Shown one piece after another: positions 12,271 to 20,127 of a DNA stretch of 64,000 bases. Positions within the stretch are counted from its first letter, which is position 1; the number at the start of each line of letters is the position of its first letter. The DNA comes from Cryptomeria japonica (lineage: Eukaryota; Streptophyta; Pinopsida; Cupressales; Cupressaceae), in the NCBI RefSeq assembly GCF_030272615.1, contig NC_081411.1:41901140-41965139 (forward strand), in the 5' to 3' direction. The notes beneath the pieces are model-generated. The model had not been told where the DNA came from. It saw only the letters and a program-made list of their open reading frames with translations, and ran no database searches. The translations under genes were made by a program, and so were the position numbers.

Positions 12271-12484
12271 GCCCCCTCGGGAGATGAATCAATATATTTT
12301 ATTTTTATTTTTGGTTGGAAAATTTCTGATTTAAATTGATGTCGTTCGTATGATGTGTAGGATTTCATGCGTGTAGTTAGTGTGTAAATTGATTCATCTC
12401 CCGAAAAATTAAAAATGTTTTAGTAGAGGGGAGACCACGACCATATTACAGGCCCAGTTAGGTAACCCTAATTTCATGTTCTCC

Positions 12485-12493
12485 TATAAAAAG
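12485..12493 (+). promoter_or_regulatory. TATA box of the PMD gene carried by C
   Basis: TATAAAAAG lies 81 bp upstream of the PMD start codon, followed by a purine-rich leader (GAAGAGAAGAGAATTTGC). It points opposite to element C's own gag-pol, so the PMD gene has its own promoter and is not read from the LTR. The copy in the duplicated block is at 30679-30687. Confidence 0.65.
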
Positions 12494-12565
12494 GGAAAAA
12501 GGTTTGATTTGAATTCATTTGTGTTTGTGTACTTTGAAGAGAAGAGAATTTGCTCTGGAGAGAAA

Positions 12566-12640
12566 ATGCCGATTCCTTACCACAGACATCGTTTCGAGCG
12601 CGTTCGGAGATATCGGAGACCTGCGGCGTATGGACCACCA
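12566..12640 (+). CDS. PMD gene, exon 1 (25 codons)
   Basis: ATG 12566 opens a 25-codon Arg/Tyr-rich peptide (MPIPYHRHRFERVRRYRRPA then AYGPP) that ends in phase 0 at the donor CCA|GTAAGT. If unspliced it runs into a stop after six more codons. Joined to the acceptor at 13805/13806 it keeps frame into the long PMD exon, which otherwise has no ATG near its start. The same exon and donor are kept in the duplicate at 30760-30834. Confidence 0.72.
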
Positions 12641-12727
12641 GTAAGTCAACATTTTTGACCCTTTTTTGATTTTTGATTTTGTCGATTTTAGGTGTTTTTT
12701 GAAGTTTTAAGTTCGGGCGTTGCGGTT

Positions 12728-13304
12728 TAGCGCGTCTAAGTTAAACAGTAGCGCATACGCAATGCAAACTAGCGCATAGGGGTCAAATTTAGGGGTCGCG
12801 TCCGAAAATATTTGGTAGCGCATAGGATTTCTCGGTTAGCGCGTAGACGGAAAACAGCGCATGTAAAGCCAATGTTAGCGCGTCAGGGAAACAGGATAGC
12901 GCATCACTTTGACCTAGCGCATAGGATGCATAGAAGTTCGCAGGAAGCCGGAGGGTTAGCGCATGATCATAACCTAGCGCATTAGGTTTAACAGGTAGCG
13001 CTTAGGAAAATTAGATTAGCGCACAGAGTGTTTCTAGCGCATAGAATGAAAAGGCGAGCACCTAGGGAGGATATATTAGCGCGTAGACAGAGTCTAGCGC
13101 ATAGGTTAGTTTAGGTAGCGCAATGGAGGAAATTAATAGCGCATAGACATAGTCTAGCGCATAGGGTAAATAGATTAGCGCTTAGGAAAGGCAGCGTGGC
13201 GCATGGATTGAATCTAGCGCATAAGACAAAGAGGTTAGCGCGTAGGACGAACAGCCTAGCGCGTGGGTCATTTTTAGCGCATTTCATGTCTGTTTTAGCG
13301 CATC
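12728..13304 (+). repeat. TAGCGC motif array in the PMD intron (about 24 copies)
   Basis: TAGCGCAT, TAGCGCGT and close variants occur about 24 times in 577 bp, separated by 10-35 bp of unrelated spacer. All are in the same orientation relative to PMD transcription. The core is conserved while the spacers are not, unlike a simple tandem repeat. A few copies in the duplicate have lost a CpG (for example AGCGCAT to AGCACAT at about 31013). Confidence 0.9.
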
Positions 13305-13512
13305 CAGGAAAAATTTGTGTTGTGGTCGATCTAAAATGTGGTGTTTTTGCGTGTCTGTCGTGTTTTTGATGCATGTATGCAATATGAGCATTTGTATAAC
13401 TTGTTTTGATGTGAATGTTTCCAAGTTATGTATAGATATCAAGCTATTTGTGGGGATCAGAACATGATTTATTTGTGTTATCTGTTTTATGTTCAAAATG
13501 CATATGAAAGCC

Positions 13513-13673
13513 TGAGTTGTTTTACAAGCCGATATGGGTTGGAAACTTGAGTTGTTTTACAAGTTTTGATATGGGTGGGAAACTTGAGTTGTTTTACAAG
13601 TTTGTGATTGTGGTACTTGAGTTGTTTTACAAGTTTTGATATGGTTTTTGAGAACTTGAGTTGTTTTACAAGT
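13513..13673 (+). repeat. TGAGTTGTTTTACAAG tandem array in the PMD intron
   Basis: Five copies of TGAGTTGTTTTACAAG are spaced about 30-45 bp apart with variable spacers containing GATATGG. They lie 130 bp upstream of the 3' splice site. The array recurs at 31707-31867. Confidence 0.85.
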
Positions 13674-13805
13674 TGATATGAAGTGATAGGTTTTTGAACT
13701 TGATGTAGATGAGCAAATTTGTTTCATGTATTTGATGTGAGTTGTATTTTGATATCTTTTTATTGATGTGGAATCTGATATTGGATATGTTTTGTTTGTT
13801 GATAG

Positions 13806-15716
13806 GAGCGATTGGGGATCGTGCAGTCGAGGGAGAGATTCCCGAGACCATGGACACTGATACCACATCTGTCACAGGCAGACTTAGATATTATTGAGAG
13901 GTGTGGATTGACCTCACTTTTGGATATGCCGCGGTTCACTGTGAACCGGGGACTCTTGACAGCACTGGCAGAGAGGTGGCATAGTGACACGAACACCTTC
14001 CATTTTGCTACTGGGGAGATGACCGTGACACCAGAGGACTGCTATCGTATCCTGCGTATTCCTGTGGTAGGGGCTATATTGCCCTATGAGCAGATAGAGG
14101 AGGGCGGCACAGAGGCACTGCGCCGGATTTTTCAGGATGAGAGCGTCTGTGGGTATGAGATCCCGTGGCAGGAGTTCCTGGATCTGGATTATGCACCGCT
14201 GCCATCTGTATTGGTAGGATTTATTGGAGGTTTCCTTTGTCCTGATCGCAGGTCAAAGGGATTTTCAGTGGGATGGGGGCTGGTTCTGGAGCAGATGGTC
14301 ACACAGGGCCGGAGATTTGCATGGGGGTCAGCGATGCTGGCCCACCTTTACAGGAGCCTGCACGAGGTAGTATACCTCGGATATGGGAGTTTATCAGCAG
14401 GGGTGACACTCTTACAGGTATGGTGCTGGGAGCACATTCCAGCAGCGAGGCCACTGGCAGATAGGGATAGACCCGTGGGGGCAGCTTATGCATATGGTTA
14501 TAGAGGCCTAGTTGTCCAGCGTAAGCTGGGCAAACTAGAGCACTGGAGGAGAGTTTTTGATGACATAGATACGGTCATCTGGAGACCGTACACAGGTTGC
14601 GAGGTATGGGCCGAGGATGGTATAGAGATGCCTTTTGTGTTTATGACGAGACATTTGATTGGGAGGACCCCGTTCGTTATTGAGCGGTTTTTGGTTACCC
14701 GAGTTTTGAGGCAGTTCGGGAGGCAGCAGGGTGTTCCACAGGGGACGTGCTTATATGCACGGCGGCAGCAGGATGTGGCCGATTGGGGGCCGACTATTGA
14801 CAGTGCCGTTGTGATTGAGGAGTTTACTGGTTTGGCTGGGCAGATCTGGGACTATGCCCCAGAGATACAGGATGCTGGTATGACTGACGAGTTCGCTCGT
14901 TTATTTGCTGCTCGGGCTGTGGCTAGGATCTCAGACTCAGAGGAGATGAGACCAGTTTTTGATTCAGATGGAGAGGAGGGAGACGGGGGAGATGAGGGGG
15001 ATGATGGGGATGATGGGGGTGATGGAGGGAGGAGGAGAGGGAGAGGTGTGCAGAGGGCGGTGCGACAGGGTCGGATTGAGAGAGGGAGGGGAGGATTGGC
15101 TATTGGAGTCGGGAGAGAGGGCAGAGTCACAGAGGTACTAGCGGCAGTAGGAGGAGAGGAGGAGGTGGGGAGGCCAGTACAGAGGAGGAGGATAGATATT
15201 CTTCCACCTCCCGTACCCAGGACAGGCCGAGTGGGGGGAGTGGCGCCAGCACAGGTACCGTTACGGGTTCGAGTGCCGGGACACATAGAGGACGCCCAGA
15301 TCCAGACGCTTCAGATCACTGTGCAGCAGCTGCAGGCACAGATTTTGACGTATCAGAGACAGATCTCTCAGTTGATCACTGAGAGAGATACCGAGATGGA
15401 GCGGCGGGGGCGAGCAGAGGAGGCCTTGGCGACCGTTCAGAGAGCTGCGGCGGGTGGTCCCTTGAGAGACACCCTGAGAGAGCTGACACGGAGTGTGCAG
15501 GAGGCTGCATATTACAGGCAGCACTATGAGGAGGCGGTTCCCAGAGAGCGGCGTGTAGAGAGCTTTGCGCAGTCGAGATCGAGTCGATCTCGAACTGCCG
15601 GGACACGATCGGAGAGCCGTGGAGTGACAGGGCCAGCGGGACAGGACCCTCCTGCCGATCCGGGAGCAGGTGCCTCAGGGGCTAGACCATCTCCATCAGG
15701 GGATAGTCATACTTGA
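13806..15716 (+). CDS. PMD gene, exon 2: plant mobile domain protein, antisense in a Tat element
   Basis: With exon 1 this gives a 661-residue protein. Residues about 45-365 match the plant mobile domain (PMD) found in MAIN/MAIL proteins and in transposons: CGLTSLLDMPRFTVNRGLLT, ERWHSDTNTFHFATGEMTVT, DCYRILRIPVVG and LLQVWCWEHIPAARPL. An acidic Asp/Glu/Gly tract, an Arg/Gly-rich segment, a coiled coil (AQIQTLQITVQQLQAQILTY and on, about 15295-15420) and a Ser/Arg tail follow. The exon is far more GC-rich than its surroundings. It lies tail-to-tail with the - strand pol of element C, in the position where other plant gypsy elements (for example Grande) carry antisense genes. The function of PMD proteins in retrotransposons is not known to me; roles in silencing control are proposed for host MAIN/MAIL. 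The TTG at 13812 is not a needed start if splicing is right. Confidence 0.78.
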   Translation, partial: ERLGIVQSRERFPRPWTLIPHLSQADLDIIERCGLTSLLDMPRFTVNRGLLTALAERWHSDTNTFHFATGEMTVTPEDCYRILRIPVVGAILPYEQIEEGGTEALRRIFQDESVCGYEIPWQEFLDLDYAPLPSVLVGFIGGFLCPDRRSKGFSVGWGLVLEQMVTQGRRFAWGSAMLAHLYRSLHEVVYLGYGSLSAGVTLLQVWCWEHIPAARPLADRDRPVGAAYAYGYRGLVVQRKLGKLEHWRRVFDDIDTVIWRPYTGCEVWAEDGIEMPFVFMTRHLIGRTPFVIERFLVTRVLRQFGRQQGVPQGTCLYARRQQDVADWGPTIDSAVVIEEFTGLAGQIWDYAPEIQDAGMTDEFARLFAARAVARISDSEEMRPVFDSDGEEGDGGDEGDDGDDGGDGGRRRGRGVQRAVRQGRIERGRGGLAIGVGREGRVTEVLAAVGGEEEVGRPVQRRRIDILPPPVPRTGRVGGVAPAQVPLRVRVPGHIEDAQIQTLQITVQQLQAQILTYQRQISQLITERDTEMERRGRAEEALATVQRAAAGGPLRDTLRELTRSVQEAAYYRQHYEEAVPRERRVESFAQSRSSRSRTAGTRSESRGVTGPAGQDPPADPGAGASGARPSPSGDSHT

Positions 15717-17082
15717 GAGACATGGTCTCTATTGTATTTTGAGCAGTGTATTCATTGTACTGGACACAGTTGTGACACATTTTATAGTTTTTGATCATTT
15801 TGAGAGATATATATAGAGCACCATTTTTGACCGATGTGATGTGTTTATGGATGGATGTTGTATGTGTGCGTCTTCCTTTTTACATGATGATGTAATGCTT
15901 ATATATGATGTAATGTATGATGTAGAATGTGTGTTTTTATATGTTATGAGACGTATCTTAAAAATGAGATGGATGATGTTAACATGCTGCTGTATGTAAG
16001 ATGATGTGTAATGATGTAATAACGATAGATGGGATAATAATGAGATGCAACTTTTTATAAAATGAGATGCAACTAATTGTGAAATGATATGCAACTTAAT
16101 GTAAAATGATATGCAACTAATTGTGTTTGGATCATCTCTCATTCTGTATTTGCCATCCGATATAACCATTTATTTGCTTTTTTTGTAAATATCATCATTG
16201 AGCATTGATTTGTTTAGGATATGTTGAAAATTTATACAAGCATAATGGTATAATTGAACCATAATGACCTGAGTAAAATTTACATGATTTTTAATTTTGC
16301 AAGATAGCACAAGCGCCAAGGTATAATTGAACCAGGACGACCTGAGTGCGTATTGCGTAAACATACAAGAGTAGATCATTTATAATGCGTGAAATGGGAT
16401 CAAGCCTTCAGTGATATGAATCACGTCTCGAGGCAAATATTCATACAATACAAGTGATCGCCTCCCAAACAGAAGACTAAGAAAATGTTGGAAGTTTTCC
16501 ATGATCTCTGGCTGTGAAGCTTTTGATGAGATAAGGAAAAGATTCCAATTTATTAAAAAGTTCAAAAATGCAAAATAATCAAGACCTTAATACGATAATG
16601 CAACATTGAGTACTTTAGAAAATCATCCATCCTTAAGTTTCTGGTGTATTGTTCGTGTTAGGTTGTTTGTGATGTAGTGTAGTTGTGTTTGTTGGATGTC
16701 ATATGTCTGAGTGTGGCAATAGTTGGTATGTCTTGAATGTTTGCAAGTTTTTGAACAGTCTAATGTCCCTAGATGAGCGTTTCTGCTGGATATGAGTATG
16801 TACAGTGATTTCCAAGCCATGGGAAAATGTGGTAGATGAATAACCCAAGATAGTGACTACGCTAAGCATGTCCTGGAGAGATATATGCTAAGTGTCGGGC
16901 GATGGCCGAGAGTGTTTTGATGGATAAAATGGCATGGATATAGAGAAAGGAGCCGACCTTTCACAAAGGCGCCTGTTTACCAGGTTTTCACCAGTTGTTT
17001 TTATTGTACTTTGTATCTTGACTTTTTCTGGAGTTGTGTATTTTTTTTGTTTGTTTTGGCGTTTTCCGTGCACTAGGCTACT
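15717..17082. other. spacer between convergent PMD and pol genes of element C
   Basis: No coding region is seen. 16038-16125 has four imperfect copies of AAAATGATATGCAACTAATTG. 16240-16350 has a direct repeat of GGTATAATTGAACCA followed by a GACCTGAGT word. It must hold the 3' ends of both transcripts, but no clear poly(A) signal can be picked. Confidence 0.55.
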
Positions 17083-20000
17083 TTAAGTATAGTACTTTTT
17101 TAGATGAATGCTATTAGTTGGATCATCAAGCACATCTCCTTCAGAATTTGTTAGCTGATAAGCACCTGATCCATAGACTGAAATGATGACATAGGGACCC
17201 AACCAGTTAGGTTCAAATTTCCCTTTCTTTTCTCTATCTTGCTGGCTTCTTGGATTTTCTTTTAAGACTAGATCACCAACTTTGAAGTTACGAGGAATAA
17301 CCTTATGATTGTAGCTCCGGCACATGCGTTGTTGATATGCTTTGAGATGAGTATAAGCATGTTGGCATCTTTCATCTAATAGTTCCAATTCTTGCAGTCG
17401 ATTTACCCGATACTCTTCATCTAGAATCAAGCCTTTCAAAGAGACTCTAAGAGATGAAATTTCTACCTCCAAGGGTAAAATAGCTTCTGATCCATATACC
17501 AAGGAATATGGTGTTGCCCCTGTAGGTGTGCGGATGCTAGTCCTGTAGGCCCAAAGAGCTGGATTGAGTTGTATATGCCAATCTTTGCCTGCATCATTCA
17601 CTGTTTTCTTAAGGATTTTTAGGATCGTTTTGTTAGATGCTTCTGCCTGACCATTTCCTTGTGGATAGTATGGTGTAGAAAATCGATGCTGGATTTTGAA
17701 TTTTTCACATAGTTCCTGCACATCTTGGTTTTTGAAAGGTCGTCCATTATCTGGGACAATTGAACTTGGAATACCATATCTGCAGATTAGATAATTTAAG
17801 ATAAAAGAAGCAATTTGTTTCCCAGTTACTGTGGTCATGGGAACTGCTTCAATCCATTTGGTAAAGTATTCTGTGGCAGTTATAATGAACTTGTGTCCAT
17901 TTGAAGATGAAGGATGTATTTTGCCTACCAGATCTAATCCCCACTGACAAAAGGGCCAAGATGTGGTAAATGGTTGCAGTTCCTGTGCTGGTGCATGTAT
18001 CAGATTGCCATGGATTTGGCATTTAGGACATTTCTTGGCGAAATGATATGAGTCTTTTTCCATGGTAGGCCAGTAGTATCCCATTCGTAGAAGCTTTTTA
18101 GCAAGAGTAGTGCCACTCGAATGTGTACCACAAATACCTTCGTGAAGTTCGTGTAAAGCCGAATCAGAATCATTACGATCAAGACAACGAAGAAGAGTAC
18201 CATCGAGACCTCGACGATATAAGGTATCAGCGGTAAGGGTGTAACGGGCAGCTTGTCGGATAAAGTTACGTTTTTGGTTGCGGGATTGGTCAATGGGTAA
18301 TATATTATGCTTGAGGTAGTCATATATTGGTCCATATAACGGAGAATCTGAACCGGTTAAGGCATATATAACATGAGATTCAAAATGGTCATAGGCGGGA
18401 GAGAACAGTTGCTCTACCAGGAACTCATAACGACTCTGTTGTTCTGGAATTTGTAGTAATGAAGCGATCGTAGCCATTGCATCGGCTGCTTTGTTATTTA
18501 ACCTTGGTATTTGCTCAAAAGTGATGTGCACAAAATATTGTTTGAAATCATCCACCATCCGTTTGTAGGGTAGTAGCTTATCATCCTTTGTCTGATAGTT
18601 GTTGTTGATTTGATTGATGACCAATTGTGAGTCTCCATAGACTTTTAATTCTGTGATCTTCCATTCGACGGCCATTTTGATGCCTATGACCAATGCTTCA
18701 TATTCAGCCATATTATTTGTACATGGAAACATAAGCCTGTATGATCTTGGCATAGTGTGTCTTTCAGGGGTGATGAATAGAATGCCGGCCCCTGAACCAT
18801 GTTGGGTATAGGACCCATCAAAGTATAGGATCCATTGGCTGGAGGAAAGAGCAAAAACGTCCCTGTCTGGAAATTCAATGTCCATGGTTTGTTTTCCGGG
18901 TAGCGGCGCTTCAGCCAACTGATCTGCAATTGCCTGTCCTTTGATGGCTCGTCTTTCTGTGTAGTGGATGTCAAACTCACTGAGAATCATAACCCATTTA
19001 GCCAATCGGCCTGTGAGAGCTGCCTTGCTGAGTAAATACTTGAGAGGATCAATTTTGGCTACTAGCTTGATAGTGTGTGCTAGCATATAATGTCGGAACT
19101 TTTGAGATGCAAAAACAACTGTTAGGCAAGCCTTTTCAATGAATGTATAATTGAGCTCATATCCATTCAATATTCTACTGATATAATATATGGCGTGTTC
19201 TTTTCCTTGTTGATCTTCTTGTGCCAATAATGCCCCCAGTGAAACATCTGTCGTTGATATATACAATATAAGAGGCTTTCCTGCAATTGGTGGTACTAGA
19301 ACTGGTGGATTCATCAGGTACTGTTTGATTTGGTAAAAGGATTCTGCACATTTAGTCTCCCATTTGAATGGCACATTTTTGTGTAACAAGTGGTTAAATG
19401 GCAGACTTTTATCTGCTAATTGAGCGATGAATCGTCTGATTGATTGAAGTTGTCCTTGGAGAGATCGAAGTTGACTGATATTCTTTGGTGGTGGCATATC
19501 CATGATGGCTTGTACCTTTGCTGGATCCACTTCAATACCTTTAGCTGAGACGATGTAACCTAGTAACTTGCCTGATGTAACCCCGAAGACACATTTCTTA
19601 GGGTTGAGTCGGACTTTGAATTTCTGCAATCGATCAAAGATCTTTGTTAGGATGCCAAGATGTTCAGTTCTGGTGAAGGATTTGGCTAGCAAATCATCCA
19701 CATAGTCTTCCATAAATGTGTGCATCATATCATGGAATATGGTTGTCATTGCTCTTTGGTAAGTGGCTCCGGCATTCTTTAAGCCAAAAGGCATTACATT
19801 CCAACAGTATGTTCCCCAAGGACAGGTGAATGCTGTTTTGTCTTGATCTTCAGGAGCTATTTTGATTTGATTATAACCTGAGAAACCGTCCATTAATGAG
19901 AGCATTGCATGGCCTACTGTGAGATCTACAATTATATCAATACTTGGTAGAGGAAAGTCATCCTTTGGGCAAGCTTTATTGACATCTCTGAAGTCGGTGC

Positions 20001-20118
20001 ATATTCTGATACTACCATCTGGTTTTGAGACTGGAACAATGTTAGAAATCCATTCTGCATAGTCAATAGGTCGGATGAATCCGACATCTAATAATTTCTT
20101 TAATTCTGTTTTGACCAT
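17083..20118 (-). CDS. pol: element C pol: RT, RNase H, second RNase H and integrase (1,011 aa)
   Basis: The domains in order are reverse transcriptase (FIRPIDYAEWISNIVPVSKP, SLMDGFSGYNQI and the catalytic YVDD near residue 138), the gypsy RNase H (about 265-375), and a second, archaeal-type RNase H (about 430-560: ILYFDGSYT, EYEALVIGI, VYGDSQLV, KAADAMATIA, acidic residues kept). Integrase follows, with an H-H-C-C zinc motif (about 660-705, ending KKCPKCQIHG) and a core keeping D (WGLDLVG), D (VPDNGRPF) and E (NGQAEASNK), then a C-terminal SH3-like part ending IHLKKYYT. RT-RNase H-second RNase H-integrase is the usual Tat order. No stop or frameshift is seen. The reading is cut from gag-protease only by the TAG at 20128-20130; the ATG at 20118 is probably not a true start, because RT sequence begins upstream of it. 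Confidence 0.93.
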   Translation of the reverse strand: MVKTELKKLLDVGFIRPIDYAEWISNIVPVSKPDGSIRICTDFRDVNKACPKDDFPLPSIDIIVDLTVGHAMLSLMDGFSGYNQIKIAPEDQDKTAFTCPWGTYCWNVMPFGLKNAGATYQRAMTTIFHDMMHTFMEDYVDDLLAKSFTRTEHLGILTKIFDRLQKFKVRLNPKKCVFGVTSGKLLGYIVSAKGIEVDPAKVQAIMDMPPPKNISQLRSLQGQLQSIRRFIAQLADKSLPFNHLLHKNVPFKWETKCAESFYQIKQYLMNPPVLVPPIAGKPLILYISTTDVSLGALLAQEDQQGKEHAIYYISRILNGYELNYTFIEKACLTVVFASQKFRHYMLAHTIKLVAKIDPLKYLLSKAALTGRLAKWVMILSEFDIHYTERRAIKGQAIADQLAEAPLPGKQTMDIEFPDRDVFALSSSQWILYFDGSYTQHGSGAGILFITPERHTMPRSYRLMFPCTNNMAEYEALVIGIKMAVEWKITELKVYGDSQLVINQINNNYQTKDDKLLPYKRMVDDFKQYFVHITFEQIPRLNNKAADAMATIASLLQIPEQQSRYEFLVEQLFSPAYDHFESHVIYALTGSDSPLYGPIYDYLKHNILPIDQSRNQKRNFIRQAARYTLTADTLYRRGLDGTLLRCLDRNDSDSALHELHEGICGTHSSGTTLAKKLLRMGYYWPTMEKDSYHFAKKCPKCQIHGNLIHAPAQELQPFTTSWPFCQWGLDLVGKIHPSSSNGHKFIITATEYFTKWIEAVPMTTVTGKQIASFILNYLICRYGIPSSIVPDNGRPFKNQDVQELCEKFKIQHRFSTPYYPQGNGQAEASNKTILKILKKTVNDAGKDWHIQLNPALWAYRTSIRTPTGATPYSLVYGSEAILPLEVEISSLRVSLKGLILDEEYRVNRLQELELLDERCQHAYTHLKAYQQRMCRSYNHKVIPRNFKVGDLVLKENPRSQQDREKKGKFEPNWLGPYVIISVYGSGAYQLTNSEGDVLDDPTNSIHLKKYYT

Positions 20119-20127
20119 GAGTGCTAT

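Larger units (their letters stand above)
12641..13805 (+). other. PMD gene intron (1,165 bp) with two repeat arrays
   Basis: The donor is GTAAGT and the acceptor is TTTTGTTTGTTGATAG; the intron is phase 0. It contains a dense TAGCGC array (12728-13304) and a TGAGTTGTTTTACAAG array (13513-13673). Both are kept in the duplicate (30835-31999). Splicing is inferred from sequence only. Confidence 0.65.
9075..15340. repeat. 6,266-bp duplicated block, left copy (X)
   Basis: X is collinear with 27269-33534 at a constant offset of 18,194 bp with no visible indel. Only a few dozen at most, mostly C/T or G/A, differences are seen by eye. It spans most of A gag, the C 3' LTR, and the PMD gene up to its coiled coil. 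The left edge has the common string TAGTTGAATATG; before it the copies differ (GGAC versus TGGT). The right edge is ..GCAGGCACA in both copies, after which they diverge. Confidence 0.95.

Noticed and set aside
14852-15286. Pro/Ser-rich ORF on the - strand (and its copy at 33046-33480)
   Set aside because: Antisense of the acidic and Arg/Gly-rich part of the PMD exon; no domain.
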